Shown here: positions 11,001 through 23,820 of the stretch, piece by piece
Numbering within the stretch: the first letter of the stretch is position 1
Layout: every line of letters begins with the position of its first letter
Assembly: GCA_030272585.1 (NCBI GenBank)
Contig: BSYQ01000018.1
Coordinates: 62,001 to 126,000, forward strand
Direction of reading: 5' to 3'
DNA length: 64,000 nt
From: Bryopsis sp. KO-2023
Lineage: Eukaryota > Chlorophyta > Ulvophyceae > Bryopsidales > Bryopsidaceae
The notes under the pieces: generated by a model
Told to the model about the DNA's origin: nothing
Seen by the model: only the letters and a program-made list of their open reading frames with translations
Database searches by the model: none
Position numbers and translations under genes: made by a program

Positions 11001-13218
11001 TATGCCAATGGTCAAAACAGCGCAGGAAGGTGCAGCTACAGTTGGTCCGGGGATCCTTGGAAAAACTTGAGGCTGGCATGCGCTGCAGAAAAGATTCCAC
11101 ATTCAGCCAGAGACACCTTCAACAGGTCGGCTCGACGCAGGTGACCCTCCTGTTCATTTATTTGGATGTTTAAAAACAAAAGGAGTGGTGCAGAAATATG
11201 AATTTTAATAATCGTCTCCCATTCTGGGACGAGAGCAAAATGGACTCGTTTTTGAGATGTTCGTTTCTGCTCATTTGGGAGACCCCATTTCTATTAGAAT
11301 GGAAATGAAATGAACTGTTTCGATCATCTGTGTTTTCACTTTCCCCCCCCCCCCCCCCCAAAAAAAAAAAAAAGAAAAAGAAAAAAAATATATAAATATG
11401 AATAAATAAAACAAAAAGAAATACTCAAATTTATTTTCAGGTCCCCCCCCCCCCCGTTCTTCGAAAAAAAACAAATTAAAGAAATACGGAAAAAAAAAAA
11501 TCATAATTATAGTAAAATTAAAAAAGCGAATAAGTTTTCTGAGTTTTCAAAACCGAAAGCAAGGTCAAGATATATAAGTTTCTGGATTCTGGTCAGACCT
11601 CCACTCCGCTTCGACGTGTGCCTGCGATCGGCGGAACCTTCCCCGAAGAGCCGAGAGTCATCCAAATCGTCATCGATGGCGGATGACATCGAATTCCCAC
11701 CGACCCCGGCAGACATAGACTACCACTCATCCAGCGAGTCTGTCAACGGCGCCGCCCAAGATGTGTTCGATGATGCTGCTCCTCATATCGAGGAACCAGA
11801 TATTTTTGAAATGGAGGATGTGGTGGTGGAGGAAGAGGAGGAGGTGGTTTTTGGAGAGGAGGGCCCTTGTCGGACGGAGTCGGTGGTGACGTGCAGTGTG
11901 TTGGAGGATGCTTCGATGGACGCTCCTGTCAGGCGCAGGAAGTTCAAGTTTTACACCAAAATGGTGGCGATGATGAAATCGGTGGTGCCCAAACGAAGCA
12001 GCAAGGTCAACCGAGGGGTTTCCAGAGCGTCGTCCAGCCGACAGGTGAGAATATTTAAATATAGATTTTTCATTATGTGTAATGAGTTTTCAATATAATG
12101 AAAATTAAAATATATATACATAATTTTCATTGCTGTTGCCTGAGCAATCCTGGAGCAGTTCTTGGAAAAGTACTGTGTTTGGAGGAAAAAAAAATGGGGA
12201 ATATTTTGCCTTTCTGTTGTTTTTTTTTTGAAGGGGGGGAGGGGGGGTATTTTTTGCTTTCTTAACTCGTCGTTGCTTTTCCTTTCGCTTTTCTTTAAGC
12301 AAAAAAAAGAGTTGGAAAAGAAGTAGTTGTGATGGAACGGCAGGACGTGACGAGTCCGCAGCTCCTCAATGGGTGCATGCCCAAGCTGTTGCATTGGAAG
12401 GGCTCCCATGAGCAACCTCACCATCAGACTAGCAAAAGCAAGAAGAAAAAGCATTCCAAAAACAAAGGTGAGAATGTCCATTCTGGGGTTGATACACAAA
12501 AAAAATAAAAAATAAAGTGTAAACTTACGACCATTCCAAGTTTTGTTGCGGCGAAAACACCAAGAAAAAATGCAAAAGACAGTTGAAACAAGTCCCGTTG
12601 ATTTTCCTGATGTTTAAGAAATATCAGCATAAAAGAATTTGCGGATTAAAATCCATAATTTGTAACAAGATGCAAGGTGATTTTACAGCTAGTTCTTCGA
12701 GCAATCATCAATTTTTTCCCCCCTCCCTTACAATCCATACAATCTCTCGTTTTTTCGTAAAGAAAAGAAAAATTAATAATTTCTCAAAAGAACTAAGTTT
12801 TATAGGTAGTTCTGATTCCGTTTTTTTTTTTTTTTTAATTTCTCCCCCCCCCCCAAAAAAAAAAAAAAAAACAAACAAAACAGCAGCTTCAAAGGCAGCA
12901 TCGTCAAAGGCTCGACCGAGGGTAACCCGAAGTTTATCGGAAAGAAGTATCAGCGACGAGGAGGGTAGTGGTAATGGTGGTGTTGGTGACAGCAGCCATG
13001 GAAAACGACGGCTATCTTCCTCCATCCGCAGTTCGACGAAAGGTTCCGTCAGGGGCTCCGGTTCCAGTTCTCATAAATACAGCCGCCGGCACATGTTCAT
13101 AATGGACAAAATCGAAAACGAAAGACTGGGGATGCAGAGCCAACACAGGAGCCGAAGGGGGGTGGTTCGAGAATCGATCGACATGTTGTGGTTACGCCAC
13201 CTGTCGAAAACCTCCTAA
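8048..13218 (+). CDS. 1080-residue Ser/acid-rich protein, probably nuclear, seven exons
   Basis: Exons are 8048-8281, 8510-10165, 10502-10749, 10943-11140, 11597-12044, 12344-12467 and 12884-13218 (TAA). Intron phases are 0, 0, 2, 2, 0 and 1, consistent at every join, giving 1081 codons. The product is hydrophilic with no signal peptide or membrane segment. Residues ~157-178 form a Gly/Arg tract (GGGRGGGRGRGRGG) like RGG boxes of RNA-binding proteins. Acidic runs occur in exon 2 (ELGEEEEEERGSEQQ) and exon 5 (VVVEEEEEVV). Basic clusters RRRKFKFYTKM and KSKKKKHSKNK look like nuclear localisation signals. Exon 4 has a more ordered stretch (FGDPLPFLDPVFQSMRSEYA). The last exon is Ser/Arg-rich. 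No known domain is recognised. The exon 6 acceptor (GGCAG at 12339-12343) is the least certain join, chosen because it preserves the phase; the exon 4 end could also be 11125. A noncoding 5' exon is likely. Confidence 0.65.
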
Positions 13219-16200
13219 TCGGTTTTGTTTTGTGTTTTTGGTGTTGGTTTTTTAAAGAAATGTATTCGTCGGTTTTTTTCATTTTCTTTTTTGCTTCCTT
13301 CTTTCTCCCAAAAAAAAAAAAAAAAAAAGAAAAAAAAAGGAACTAAAACATAAAGAGATTTTGAACATACGTGCGTGTGTGTGTGAAACTCAAAAAAAAG
13401 GAAAAGGAAAAAAAAAACAAGAGGGGGGAAAAAAACACACAGGGGTTTTGGGGTGGGTGGGTAAAAGAAGGGGGGGGGTTGCAGAAGAGAAAAGAAAAGG
13501 ATTTGAAAAAAAAAAGAAAAAAAAAACAAATACGGCCATCGATTTTTGTTGTACGCATATGCGTGTGTGTGTGTGTTATTTAAAAATGCATGTGTGTGAG
13601 AAAGGTGTGTATTGTATTTTGCATTTTCCAAAGGAAAAGAGTGAGAAAATGTATATCATAAGAGGAAGAAGAGAGAAAGAGAGTTTGGAGAAAACGAGAA
13701 AAGGGAGAGAGAGAAAAAGAGAGAGAAAAAAAAGAAAAAGGGGGAAGGGGGGGGGTTGTAGTAAGGGGGAGGGAAAAATTTCATTTTCTTGGTATTTGTT
13801 GAGAAAACTAGACTGAAAAGAAGGAAAAAGTGGAAAAGGAGGTTTCTGAGCATGGTTTTGGGGTGGTTCCAGGTGGGAAATGTTTTTTTTTGTTTTTTTT
13901 TTCTTTCTTCTTCACAAGCATGTGCAGCCATACATATTCTTCTCTTTTGTTTTTCACGTGTTTTTTTATTTTCTTTTTTCCTCCCCAGAAAGAGAGAGAG
14001 AAAAAAAAACATGCATCATATATTCAGTCGGCAATTCTTGTTTCTCTTTGTTTTTTGTTTTCTTTTTTGTTTCGAAACAAATCGGCGGAAAAGAAAAAAA
14101 AAAGGTTTTGAGATTATAGAGAGAAGTGTGAATTGAGCAAGGGGGGGGGAGGGGGAAGAGATTCTTAAAAGAAAAAATGAAAACTTTTATTGATGGAGGG
14201 ATTTCGCACTGTCTTTTTAATATAGGGTGGTGGGGGTGTGATGGGGATGAAAATCTGTAACACTGAATTGTATTGTTTTTGTTTTTTTTTCTTCCCTACA
14301 ATTTTTTTTTTTTTAATTTCCCCTTGCCCCCTCTTGACCCCCTCCTCTTTGCTGAAATGCCAGATTGATTGGTGCTTGTTTTTTGTTTTTTTCTTTAAAA
14401 CGAAGAGTTCCACTGGAGAGGTTCCAATTTTTTTTTCTTTCTATTTATTGAAATTAGAAGGAAAGAAAGGGAAAAAAAATATGCCCAAGATTGGTGGTGT
14501 AGGTATTTTTGTTTTGTTTGTTTTTCGCCCCTGCATTTGTGTTTTCGAATAGATGGTGTGTTGGGGGGGTTTGGAGTGTTCCTATGTCTATTTTTAGCAT
14601 TCAAACAGTAGCTGTTTTTTTTTTTGGTTTTTTTTTTCTGGTAATTTCATTTTGAAATTATTGGAAAGGAAGCGGGGAAAAGAATACGACACACTCATGA
14701 TTTAGTGTTGATTGGAATAGACGCACATTCTCTCATGTTTTTTAAATGCAAAAATATTGTTGAAAAAAAAAATGTGGGGGGAAGATGATAGAACTGGACC
14801 ATAATGAGAAAAGGAAGGGGTTTAAAGAAGAAAACACTCGATTTTTTTCTCGCAGACGTATTTCTGTTTCTTACAATTTTCTTCCCTTTCAAACTGTTTA
14901 TAAAGAGATATATATAGATATACTGATAATATTTGTTTGTGAAAAAAATTGGGGTGAAAATAGAAAGAAATATGTTGTGAATTCATGGTAAAAAAAGAAG
15001 AAAAATTTATTATGAATTCATGCACTCCGAAACTCCCTGTGTGCGTTATTTTTACTAAAAAAAAAAAGAATGTTGAGAAGGGTACAAGGGAAAAAAAGAG
15101 TGAGGAAGTTCACCAAAAAAAGAGTGAGAGGGAAGTGCTGTGACAGCGAGGGGGAAAAAAATGTTGGCGAAATTTGATTATTTTAGGAAAAAGAATGTGT
15201 GTAAAAAGAGTGGAAAAAGAATTGAAATCTGTTGTTTTTTCTGGCATATGGAGCAGTAGTGAAAAACGAAAAATAAAGGAACACCACATCAGTTATGTGT
15301 GGCAGTATATTTGGACCCTGTAGGAAACTCTTCGATCAGAATTTCCGAAAAATGAATTATAAGAATGGGGGGGAAGAAAGAGTGACGGGAAAAAAGAGTG
15401 AGAAGACAGATAGGGGAGCGAGGAATATTATTGACTCATATTCACATCAAAGATTGTTTTCAACGATTTTTGTGTTGAAAAAGGGAAAATAGAAGTGTGT
15501 TGATTTTTTTTTCTTCCCCTCGGTGGTTTTGCACATGTGATTAATATTTCCTGATTGCATTTCTTCTTCTTTCTTTTTTGGGGGGTGGGAGAGTTCTTAG
15601 GATTTTCGAGGGTTTTCCTTCTTTCTCTTTTTTTTTCTCCCAAACGTTTGCTGATGGTCGAAAGGATGATGGAGGGGGTGGGAATGGTCGATTTAAAAGG
15701 GGGGGGGGAGGGAAGGGAAGGGGTTTTCAAAAAGAAAAAAAGTATTTTGGAAAACAAAAATGGGGAAAAAGAAGAAGAAAGGAGGGAGGGAGGGAGGGAT
15801 GTTGTTTCAGTTTCTGGTTTTCTTCACCAAACACTTGATATATGTTTTTCTTTTGGAAAAACCAAAAAGATGAGCTGTAGGTTCTTTGCTTGTGCTGTTG
15901 TTTTCGTTTTCCCCCCAAATTCCTCTTTTTTTTTTCCTCTTACATTACGAATCTCTCTTTCCTGGGATCGAAAAAAAAAAAAGAAAAAGAAAGCTTTTTT
16001 TCCTCTTATGGTGGATTTTTTAAATAATAAGACAAACCTTGAAATCGTTTTGATGGGGTATTGTTGGAAAAAAAAGCCACCAAAAAAAAAAAAGAAGCCC
16101 ATTATTATTCACTTTGAAAAAAAAAAAAAAGAGTTGACAAGAATCTCAGTTGCCTATTGTATTCAGTTGTGTTCAGTGGAGGTTTGGTGATTGTTTTTTT

Positions 16201-19200
16201 TTTTCCGTTTTTCTCGAGGGGAAAAAAAGCCAAAAAAAAAACATGCTGTTGGAAAAATTCAACTTGAGGGTAGCTGTGTGGAAGCTGTGTATGTGTGTGT
16301 GTGTTTTCTCATGGTTTTCCCTTTTCCTTTTCAGCAAGTTTTAAAAAACCTTGGAACAGAAAAAAAGAAAATCTCAACCACGAAAAAAAAATATATATGG
16401 CGAAGAAAAAATATTGCATAGCAGTATATTTGCCCGGGTTCTTTTGTTCTTTTTTCTTTTCACCTTTTTTGGATGATTCTCGTCGTGATTTTGTTTTTCG
16501 CGAGTGGAAAAAAAGAGGAAGCAAATGGAACAAAACAAAGAAAGAACCCCCGCAACTTTGGTCGGGAACCTTGTATGAACTATTTCGTGAATTTTGTTGA
16601 TGGTGTGATTATGAATTATCGCTCGTACAACTCCCATGAGGCAATTCTGAAGGTTTTCCCCTTCCCCCCCCCCCCCCCCCCCCAAAAAAAAAAGGAAAAA
16701 GAACAAAAAAGAACAAAAGCATACTTTTTTTTGCAAGGGGGAGCAGAAAAAATGAAAAAACTGAACATCCACGTATCCATATGTTTTTTTTCAAAATGCA
16801 AATATGTATGGAAGCTTCCAAAAAAAAACTATTGGGGAACCAAGAAAAAAATACAGCGAAAAGAATGGAGGTGGGGTTCTCTCTCTTTTTTTTTGTTTTG
16901 TTTACTCCACAACTTTTTCTTTTTTCTCGTTCATGGGTTGATTATTTGTGGTGCCTAATTTAGAACAATATATATTCGTTTCGAAAAAAAGTCGATAGGT
17001 TGCTGCTTGACGTATCTAAAAATAGATCCTCTTCTATGTCAATAATGGGGTACCTCATCCACTGTCATGAAAAAAAGATTTGTTTCTTTTTCTTACTCCT
17101 CTTTTTTTTTGGGGGGGGGGGTTGGTCGACAAATACGGTGCAATGTTTGAACATCTTTGGGGGTGGAACTTTCTCTTTTTTTTTTCCTTTTCGAAAGGTA
17201 TTTGTTTTCCACACCACTGAATCGAAAAAAAAAAAAAAGCTTTGGAATTTGGAAGAGGATGCTTTTCAGATGGGATAGTTCGGTTTGTGTTTGTTTTTTT
17301 CTTTTTTCTTTTTTTTTTGTTGATATTCGAGTTTTCTTCACAAGAACGCAACGGAACTGGAAGGTGGAGGAAAAGGAAAGATTGAAAAAAGAAAAAAAAA
17401 GATTCTTATGAAGAAATTTCTTCTGGGGTAGAAGAAAAGGAGTTTTTGTGGGTGTTGTTTTCTTTTTTCTTTTCTTTTTTCTTTTTTTTTTCATTTTTCC
17501 TTCTTTTTCACTTAGAAATCCCGGGTATTGAATATATGATATTGATGTGTTGGGTTTTCCCAGGCCATTCAAAAAAAAAGAAGGGACAGCAGAAAGGTTT
17601 TAAAATATATATATATATACATTAATATATATTTATACATATACTTTGCATGAAACAATCAAAAAAATACTATTTAAATCCCTCGCGGTGACAACTAGAT
17701 GAAATCTAAGGGTTTTTTTTCCTTTAATTTTTTGAAAAAAGGGTGGGTTATTGTCTCTCTTTTTTTTTTTCAAAACGAGGGGAGGGGATGAAAGAAAGTA
17801 TTTGAAGGCTGAAAGCGAGGGGGCGTTTTCTTTGGAGAGGGGGGGTGCAACTGCCAAAAGAAAAAAACGGACCATATGAGAAAGAAAACCAAGAGAGAAA
17901 CACTCTGTAGAATTTTGAGAAAAAAAATTGGGGCCTCGTGGTTGGATTACCTGTTTTTTTTTTCTCTTTTTTTTTTCCCTCGAATATATTCCGATGTCTA
18001 GTAGAAGAGGCAATTTTTGCTGCTGCTTTTTGTTCAGGAAAGATTGATGTTTTTTTTCAAAAGATATGTTGGACTGACAGGGAGAAATCATTTTGTTTTC
18101 TTTGGGGGGTTTGAGGGGGAGGGGGGGTATTTTTCTCTTCTTTCGGCTTTTTTTGTATTGGTTTCAATGTTGTTTGTGAGGGCGGGGAAGATATGGGGGT
18201 TGCATTTTCTGTCTGGGGGGGGGGAAACAGTGTGTGTTTAACCACTTTGGGGAGTTTTTTTTTTTTGAAAGGGCTCTTGGGGGGGGGAAATATATTAATG
18301 TTTTATATATATGAGGATATATAATACATAACTATGTGAACTACGATGTGAAGAAGAACTTCTTGAATTGGGGTGGGGAGGGAAAAAAAAAAAAGAACAA
18401 AACATGAAATCTCTCTATATATATATATATGTGTATGTTGGGGTGGGGTATGTTGAAATAGGAAAGAGAAAAAAAATGAATGGGAGGGAAGAGGGGAAAA
18501 AAGGGAAAAAAAAAGAACAGGAGGAAAGGGGGGAGCAAAAAAAAGAAAGGGAAAAAAACAAACAGGAGGGAAAGCGGGCGGAAAAAAAGGGAAAAAAAAA
18601 AAAAAAAGGAATGAAGAGAACTTTGGGATGAGGATCAGCTGCAATGAATGATTGGAAGAAGAAGAAAAGAAAAAAAAAGTGTATGTATACGAATCTTGAA
18701 AGCATTTCGTTGTGTTTGTTTTTCCCTTCTTTTTTTTTTTTAATGGGAATGGGTTTTCCCCCCTTTTTTTTTCTTTTTTTTTTCCATTCTTCATTCAGGA
18801 ATTTGGGATGAGCTGATTTTGATAGGATGGTTTCTTTTTTTATTGTTTTGTTTTTTAGTTGCCCTTTTTTTTATCGTTTTTTTTTTTTTTTTAGTTTCAA
18901 AATATTGTTTTTCTGTGACGGACGATTCTATATATTCCTCCGTTTGGTTCCTCCTCTGTGAAACAAAATAAATTAAAAAAAAGAAGTGGATCATCCAATT
19001 TTTTTTATCTTTCGATATTTGATTCTCAAGTCCGACAATTTAAAAAAAAAAAAAGAGAATCTGTCGAAACATGGAGGGGAGGGTTCGAAAAAAAAATACA
19101 CGATGTCGTATTTCAAAAAAGAAAAAAAAAATTGAAATAATTGGAAACATGTTGTCAGAACAGAAATTTGACACACAGAGAGAGAAAAAAATTGAAAAAA

Positions 19201-22200
19201 AAAGGGGGGTTAAGGAGTGGAACTTGTCTATTTTGATCGTTTTTTTTTTTTTTTGAGGAAATTGAACCAAGGCTACATATGTATGTGTAAGGGAGGGGCC
19301 GAAGAAGATAATCGGGAAAAGAGCCTGTATATATAAGTGTGTTTCTTTTGGAACTCCTGTTTCCATTTGAAAAAGAATGTGCGAAATCTGTAGGGCAGGT
19401 TACCTTTTTTTTTCGCTTTTTTTCGTAATCTCTTACGTTAAATCGTTTTCACGAACAAAATGGAGGAAGTTTTTTTTTTTTTAATTTCTCAAGACACGAT
19501 GGGGGAATCAGGGGTTGCCTCGAAAAGAGCAAAAGATTTTTTTTTCAATCCAAAAAAAAAAAGAGTTTTCTCTCGAGATTTTTCTTTTTTTTTTTGTGTT
19601 TCTAGTGTTTGGGACGGATTTTCTTTTTCGCAAAGAAAATGTTCTCAAGAAAAAAACGACAAAAGAATTTCTTTGTTCTGAGAAGGGGGTTGTACGAGGG
19701 ACCGTTTTTTTTTTTTTGTGATTTTTTTTACGAACAGAAAGAGAATTTCAAAAAATCGTGCCGAGTGTGTTCACAGTTTTGACTGCACAATGTCAAATTC
19801 CTTTTCTGAAAAAAAGCAGTAGTTCAAATCCCCCCCCCCTTTTTTCCCCAAACCGCTTGAATATTTTTGATATCATTTTTCCAGCTAATTTTAAGAGCCA
19901 AATATGAATCCCCGCGAGGAAATCAAGAAAAAACAAATGGATATCAAAATGACACGCTAAAAAAAAAAAAAAAACATTTTGCACGAATTACTTAGCTTTT
20001 TCTTTTAGACTTCAGTGTACCAAATTATCTCTAGGTCTTTTTTTTTGGTAACTTTTTTTTCTGCGTAGTTCATCGAATCGATTGCACTATTTTTTTTTGC
20101 CTGTTTTTTTCATCTCAACATAGGCCTGACTGATCATAGGTCAAGAGTGGAGACCTCCATAGGGTTTCTTTTTTCGTTTTTTGTTTCCACGACATAGAAT
20201 TGTTGGGGGGGCCTCCGTAGTTTTTTTTTTTTTTTTCATGACTGAAACAATGGTGCTGGGGTTTTGTTTAAAAAAATATAAAAATAAAAATAGGAAATAG
20301 GCCCTCGAAAGTTTTTTTTCCCCCCAAGAAGAGGTTGTAGAATCAATGGTCAGCCATCTGATGATGGTTCCCATCAAAAATTCAGAAAAAAATTCTTTCA
20401 AGAAAATTCACATGACTTGAAGGTATTTTGACGGGTAGAGACAAGAAAGAAAAAAGAACTCGTCGAAACGACCCTCACCCCAGAAAAACATGCAAAAAAA
20501 AGAAAGAAAAAAAAAGAAAAATAGTGGAAATTTCGGAGGGAAGAAGTGGAATCTTAGGTATTCTAAGACGTTTCTTTACACTTTTTTTTTTATAAGAGGG
20601 GAGCGGCAGGGTAGGGTCCATTAATGCTGGGCAAAAAAAAAGGAAAAGGAAAAAAAAATATATATATATATATCTTTCAGCGGAAAAAGTGAAGTTTGAA
20701 AAATAGTTTTCAGAGGGAGGGAAAGGAAGGGGGGGGGGGGTTGCCCTATTTTTTAGATTGGTTTTAAACCCGATTTCGAATCCTGGCAGTTTACAGAAGG
20801 GAGGGTGCTTTCCCTGAACATAAATTAGTATTAATACATTGCAGCCAATGATTAGAGGAAAAGGACCCTTGAATTTATGGCACTATTTTTCCCTGAATTA
20901 AAGTTATTTACTTTTCAGTTAGGCAGTGATTAAACTGTTGGAATTACTTCAATAGCACTTGTTCATATGGGGAACCCATAAGAGACGTTCCGAAAAAAAA
21001 ACAAAGAAAAAAAAACTTATGTGTACATAAGAAAAAAAAAAAGTATTCAAAACGTATGCAAAACAAGAAGAGGAAAAAACAACCTATTCAAAACATATGT
21101 ACATGCAAGGTGGTGATTTGCACTAGATCAAGACAAAAGGAGTGGAAAAAAAAAGAAATCACCGAAAAATACAAAAAAGTACAAAAAAAAGTAAACTGCC
21201 AATAAATTGCAGAGATTGAAATTTAGAGATCGTAGTTATCTTGGTTTGTTATGTTGCTTTAGTAGATGCACTATTTTTAGAACACTTCGAAAAAGTTGGG
21301 TGGGTGGACCACCATCAAAAGTCTCCAGCCGTGTCGAGAATTGGTGGGAAAATGGGGCGGGGTTTTCCAATAGGAAAAAAAAAAGAAAATGTTTGATTTT
21401 TGTGTTGTGCTAAATTTGGGAGGTCAGCAGCGTATTATTATTATTGTTGTTGTTTTCCAGTAGTAGTGAGGGATTCGAAGCGGGTAGTGGTAGGTTTTCA
21501 GAGTGTTTTCAATCCAGTCAGTCTCTGGCTGTTTTTTTTCTTTTTGAAATAAGAGAGATTGGGATTTGTTCCTTTCTTCTGTGTAATATTTTTCTGTTTT
21601 TTTTTCCAATTGTTGTTGGCCCCGTTCAAATTTGACTGTTGAAAAAGCATCAAGATCTTTTTCATCAAAACAAAAGAGAGTGTGTCATGCTCATTTATTC
21701 ATTCATATTAGGAAAATTGTGTTTCTTTGTTAAAAATAAAAACACCTTTTCTTTACCTGGGCTGCTCCATATCGAATCTTGGAGCACTGGGTAGGACACA
21801 CTTGGTGGAGCAGGGAAAAAAAAGAAAAAGATATTTATGAAAGCAAATATTTGATCCATGAGCAGAGTGACAAAATGAGTTTTTCATCGCATGCTTATCA
21901 TCAATGCATTGCACCCCTTCATCTCCAATCCCAAGTCAATTTGCTGAAGCCCTCATGAACTCTGATTTCCATCCTCATTTGCCAAACTCTGACAAACATA
22001 AATTACATTGTGGAGGAGAAAAACAAACTCTTACACTCCATTCGCTTTTTTTAAAGGCACAAACAAGGAGTGACATTTTGGAAAAAATGGGGGGAAGGCA
22101 TCCACACTTTATAATGCAAAGGAATGAAAATCCAAGGCTAAGAATGGTGAAAAATCGGAAATCGAGGCTTCCATTGGCGGAAGTCGCACTGTACATTTCA

Positions 22201-22280
22201 ACATCAGAAAGAAAAAAAAAAAATCTACTCCAGCCAAAGAAAAAACCCCACCATGGGAACAGACTCCAAAGTTGAACACT
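13219..22280. other. Gene-free, homopolymer-rich region (~9 kb)
   Basis: No exon, RNA gene or mobile element is recognised. The sequence is dominated by T(6-14), A(6-16) and G(6-10) runs with short dinucleotide tracts (TA near 17600, 18415 and 20660; TG near 13560 and 16290). G-runs clearly outnumber C-runs on the plus strand, the sense strand of the gene that ends at 13218, so a long 3' UTR or read-through transcript is possible. Short ORFs here are composed of Lys, Phe and Gly from homopolymers. A 123-residue ORF at 21904-22275 shows no family features. Confidence 0.5.
16664..16693. repeat. C20-A10 composite homopolymer
   Basis: About twenty C are followed directly by about ten A. The same C-then-A arrangement occurs near 3023, 11343, 12844 and 62309, and its complement (T then G) near 17102 and 60716. 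The tracts lie in introns and spacers. Confidence 0.85.
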
Positions 22281-22341
22281 CCATTAAATCACTTAGTTTG
22301 CTTCTTTTCCTTTCCCGAAACCCAATAATAATTTGAATGCC
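22281..22341. repeat. YR element repeat B2 (61 bp)
   Basis: It is identical by eye to B1 (22617-22677), running from CCATTAAATCACTTAG to AATTTGAATGCC. It marks the 3' outer end of the element, which lies on the minus strand. Confidence 0.85.
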
Positions 22342-22461
22342 TTACACTTGCTTTGATCGTTCGTTCAAACATATCACAAAATCTGTCCCAATAATACTCT
22401 AATAATACTTAATACCTAACAAGAGAAACAAACTAAGGGGATCCAAATCTGGGTGGGTGGG

Positions 22462-22619
22462 AGAAAACGAGATGAAACTACAGCTCCCAACTGTGAATAA
22501 ATACTAACTGCTGCTCAAAAGCACACTGCCAGCCTATCACATCTTGGAACTAGTCTTTTCCCACCCTGGAGCCGAGACTCACTCGTTATTTAATCTCCTC
22601 TACTTAATGTAACGTCCCA
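22462..22619. repeat. YR element repeat A2 (158 bp)
   Basis: It matches A1 at 54241-54398, from AGAAAACGAGATGAAACTAC to TTAATGTAACGTCCCA. The two copies now lie more than 31 kb apart because another element was inserted between them. Confidence 0.9.
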
Positions 22620-22677
22620 TTAAATCACTTAGTTTGCTTCTTTTCCTTTCCCGAAACCCAATAATAATTTGAATGCC
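22617..22677. repeat. YR element repeat B1 (61 bp)
   Basis: This direct repeat of B2 begins 15 bp beyond the recombinase stop codon. It overlaps A2 by 3 bp, which marks the B1-A2 junction that a circular replication intermediate would use in this class. Confidence 0.85.
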
Positions 22678-22692
22678 ATATGTCCCACTAAC

Positions 22693-23820
22693 TCAAACCA
22701 GCCAAGAGAAAATAGCCGAATCCAATGGATGAAAAATTTGAGAAAGCTTCAAATACTTATGAATTGATTTTGAACCCACAGCCCAACCTCCCCAATCTCG
22801 AATGCGATCCAGAGGAACCTTTGCCGAAAACATGGCAGTACATCCTCCCCTACGAAACGTATGTGTGCCCAAAAAATCCCCTGATTGTAAAACCCCAGCG
22901 GAACGCAATGCTGGTAACAAACGCAACAGCGCTAAGCGCATACTGCTCGGAGAAGGCACACTTTCGGAAGGCAACTGCCAAAAATAATTGCTCCTTTGCA
23001 TCGATACCTCTTGAAAAGCCTCACAGCATAATCGATTAAATTCCTGTAAGAGACTGGGAAGCTGGGGTAATCCTTTCGAAAAAAATTTTCGCTGGCGTCG
23101 AAGCTCTTGACGGTTCTTGCCTTTGGCGCGATACTCCACAAACGACACACTGACTTCCTCCACCGACCATGATAAATCGCCAACCTGGATGTTGGCGTAG
23201 GTATCTGCTCGCGAAAAAAATATGAACGCGATAACAGCCGCCAGTCCGTCACGCATTGCGCGTAAATCCCAACCCCCCACTGATTCATGGAGCCAACCCA
23301 CCGCTTGAGAAGGAAACGGTGTATGCTCCGGCGTTGGTGGGTCAGACTTCGCGCTCTGCAGTTCCCAACTGGATATAACCCTTGACGTCAACTCATCCTT
23401 GGCAGCATAATGTGTCTCCCCAAACCACGCGTGAGCGGTAGTAATCGCAGCCAGATATTGCGGTGCTGAAACTGCCGATATTTCTGAAGTCCTGCGCAGG
23501 TGGAGAAGGTACTGATACACTAACTCCCTTGAAGCCGGAATGGGGCTCTGTTGCCGCTCCACTGCAAATTTCCAAAATTTTCCGAATTTGGACCAAATTG
23601 TCTTGCGACCCATAATAGCATTGCTGGACCACAACTGCTCGAGCAGCTCCATTCGCTCCTCTGCTGAGAACTCTTTAAAACGCGTCGCAACCGCGCTTCC
23701 AACACTCAAAAGGGTGTCCCACTGTAAATTTGCAGGTGGCTTACCCAACTCTGCATGCAATTTAGCAATTAGTGCTTTATCAAAAAACACTCCATCGGCC
23801 ACCTTGGTATAAACGGCTGC
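22693..23820 (-). CDS. Tyrosine recombinase (YR) of the split-repeat retrotransposon
   Basis: About 370 residues from GVFFDKALIAKLHAELGK to the stop at 22693. The frame is open back to 24786, but beyond about 23820 it only shadows the RT-RNase H gene. Family motifs are visible. The catalytic Arg lies in FIFFSRADTYANIQ, a basic stretch with the likely Lys follows (EYRAKGKNRQ), the HxxR box is THTFRRGGC, and the nucleophile is probably the Tyr in HKYLKLSQ. YRs integrate circular DNA by recombination and need no DDE integrase or target duplication. The N-terminal part (SSNAIMGRKTIWSKFGKFWK) fits the core-binding domain. The ORF overlaps the RT-RNase H gene by tens of bases in the -1 frame, so frameshifting or reinitiation is likely. 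Confidence 0.85.
   Translation of the reverse strand, partial: AAVYTKVADGVFFDKALIAKLHAELGKPPANLQWDTLLSVGSAVATRFKEFSAEERMELLEQLWSSNAIMGRKTIWSKFGKFWKFAVERQQSPIPASRELVYQYLLHLRRTSEISAVSAPQYLAAITTAHAWFGETHYAAKDELTSRVISSWELQSAKSDPPTPEHTPFPSQAVGWLHESVGGWDLRAMRDGLAAVIAFIFFSRADTYANIQVGDLSWSVEEVSVSFVEYRAKGKNRQELRRQRKFFSKGLPQLPSLLQEFNRLCCEAFQEVSMQRSNYFWQLPSESVPSPSSMRLALLRLLPALRSAGVLQSGDFLGTHTFRRGGCTAMFSAKVPLDRIRDWGGWAVGSKSIHKYLKLSQIFHPLDSAIFSWLV

Noticed and set aside
21904..22275. 123-residue plus-strand ORF beside the YR element
   Set aside because: No recognisable motif, the end is poly-Lys from an A-run, and no exon context was found.
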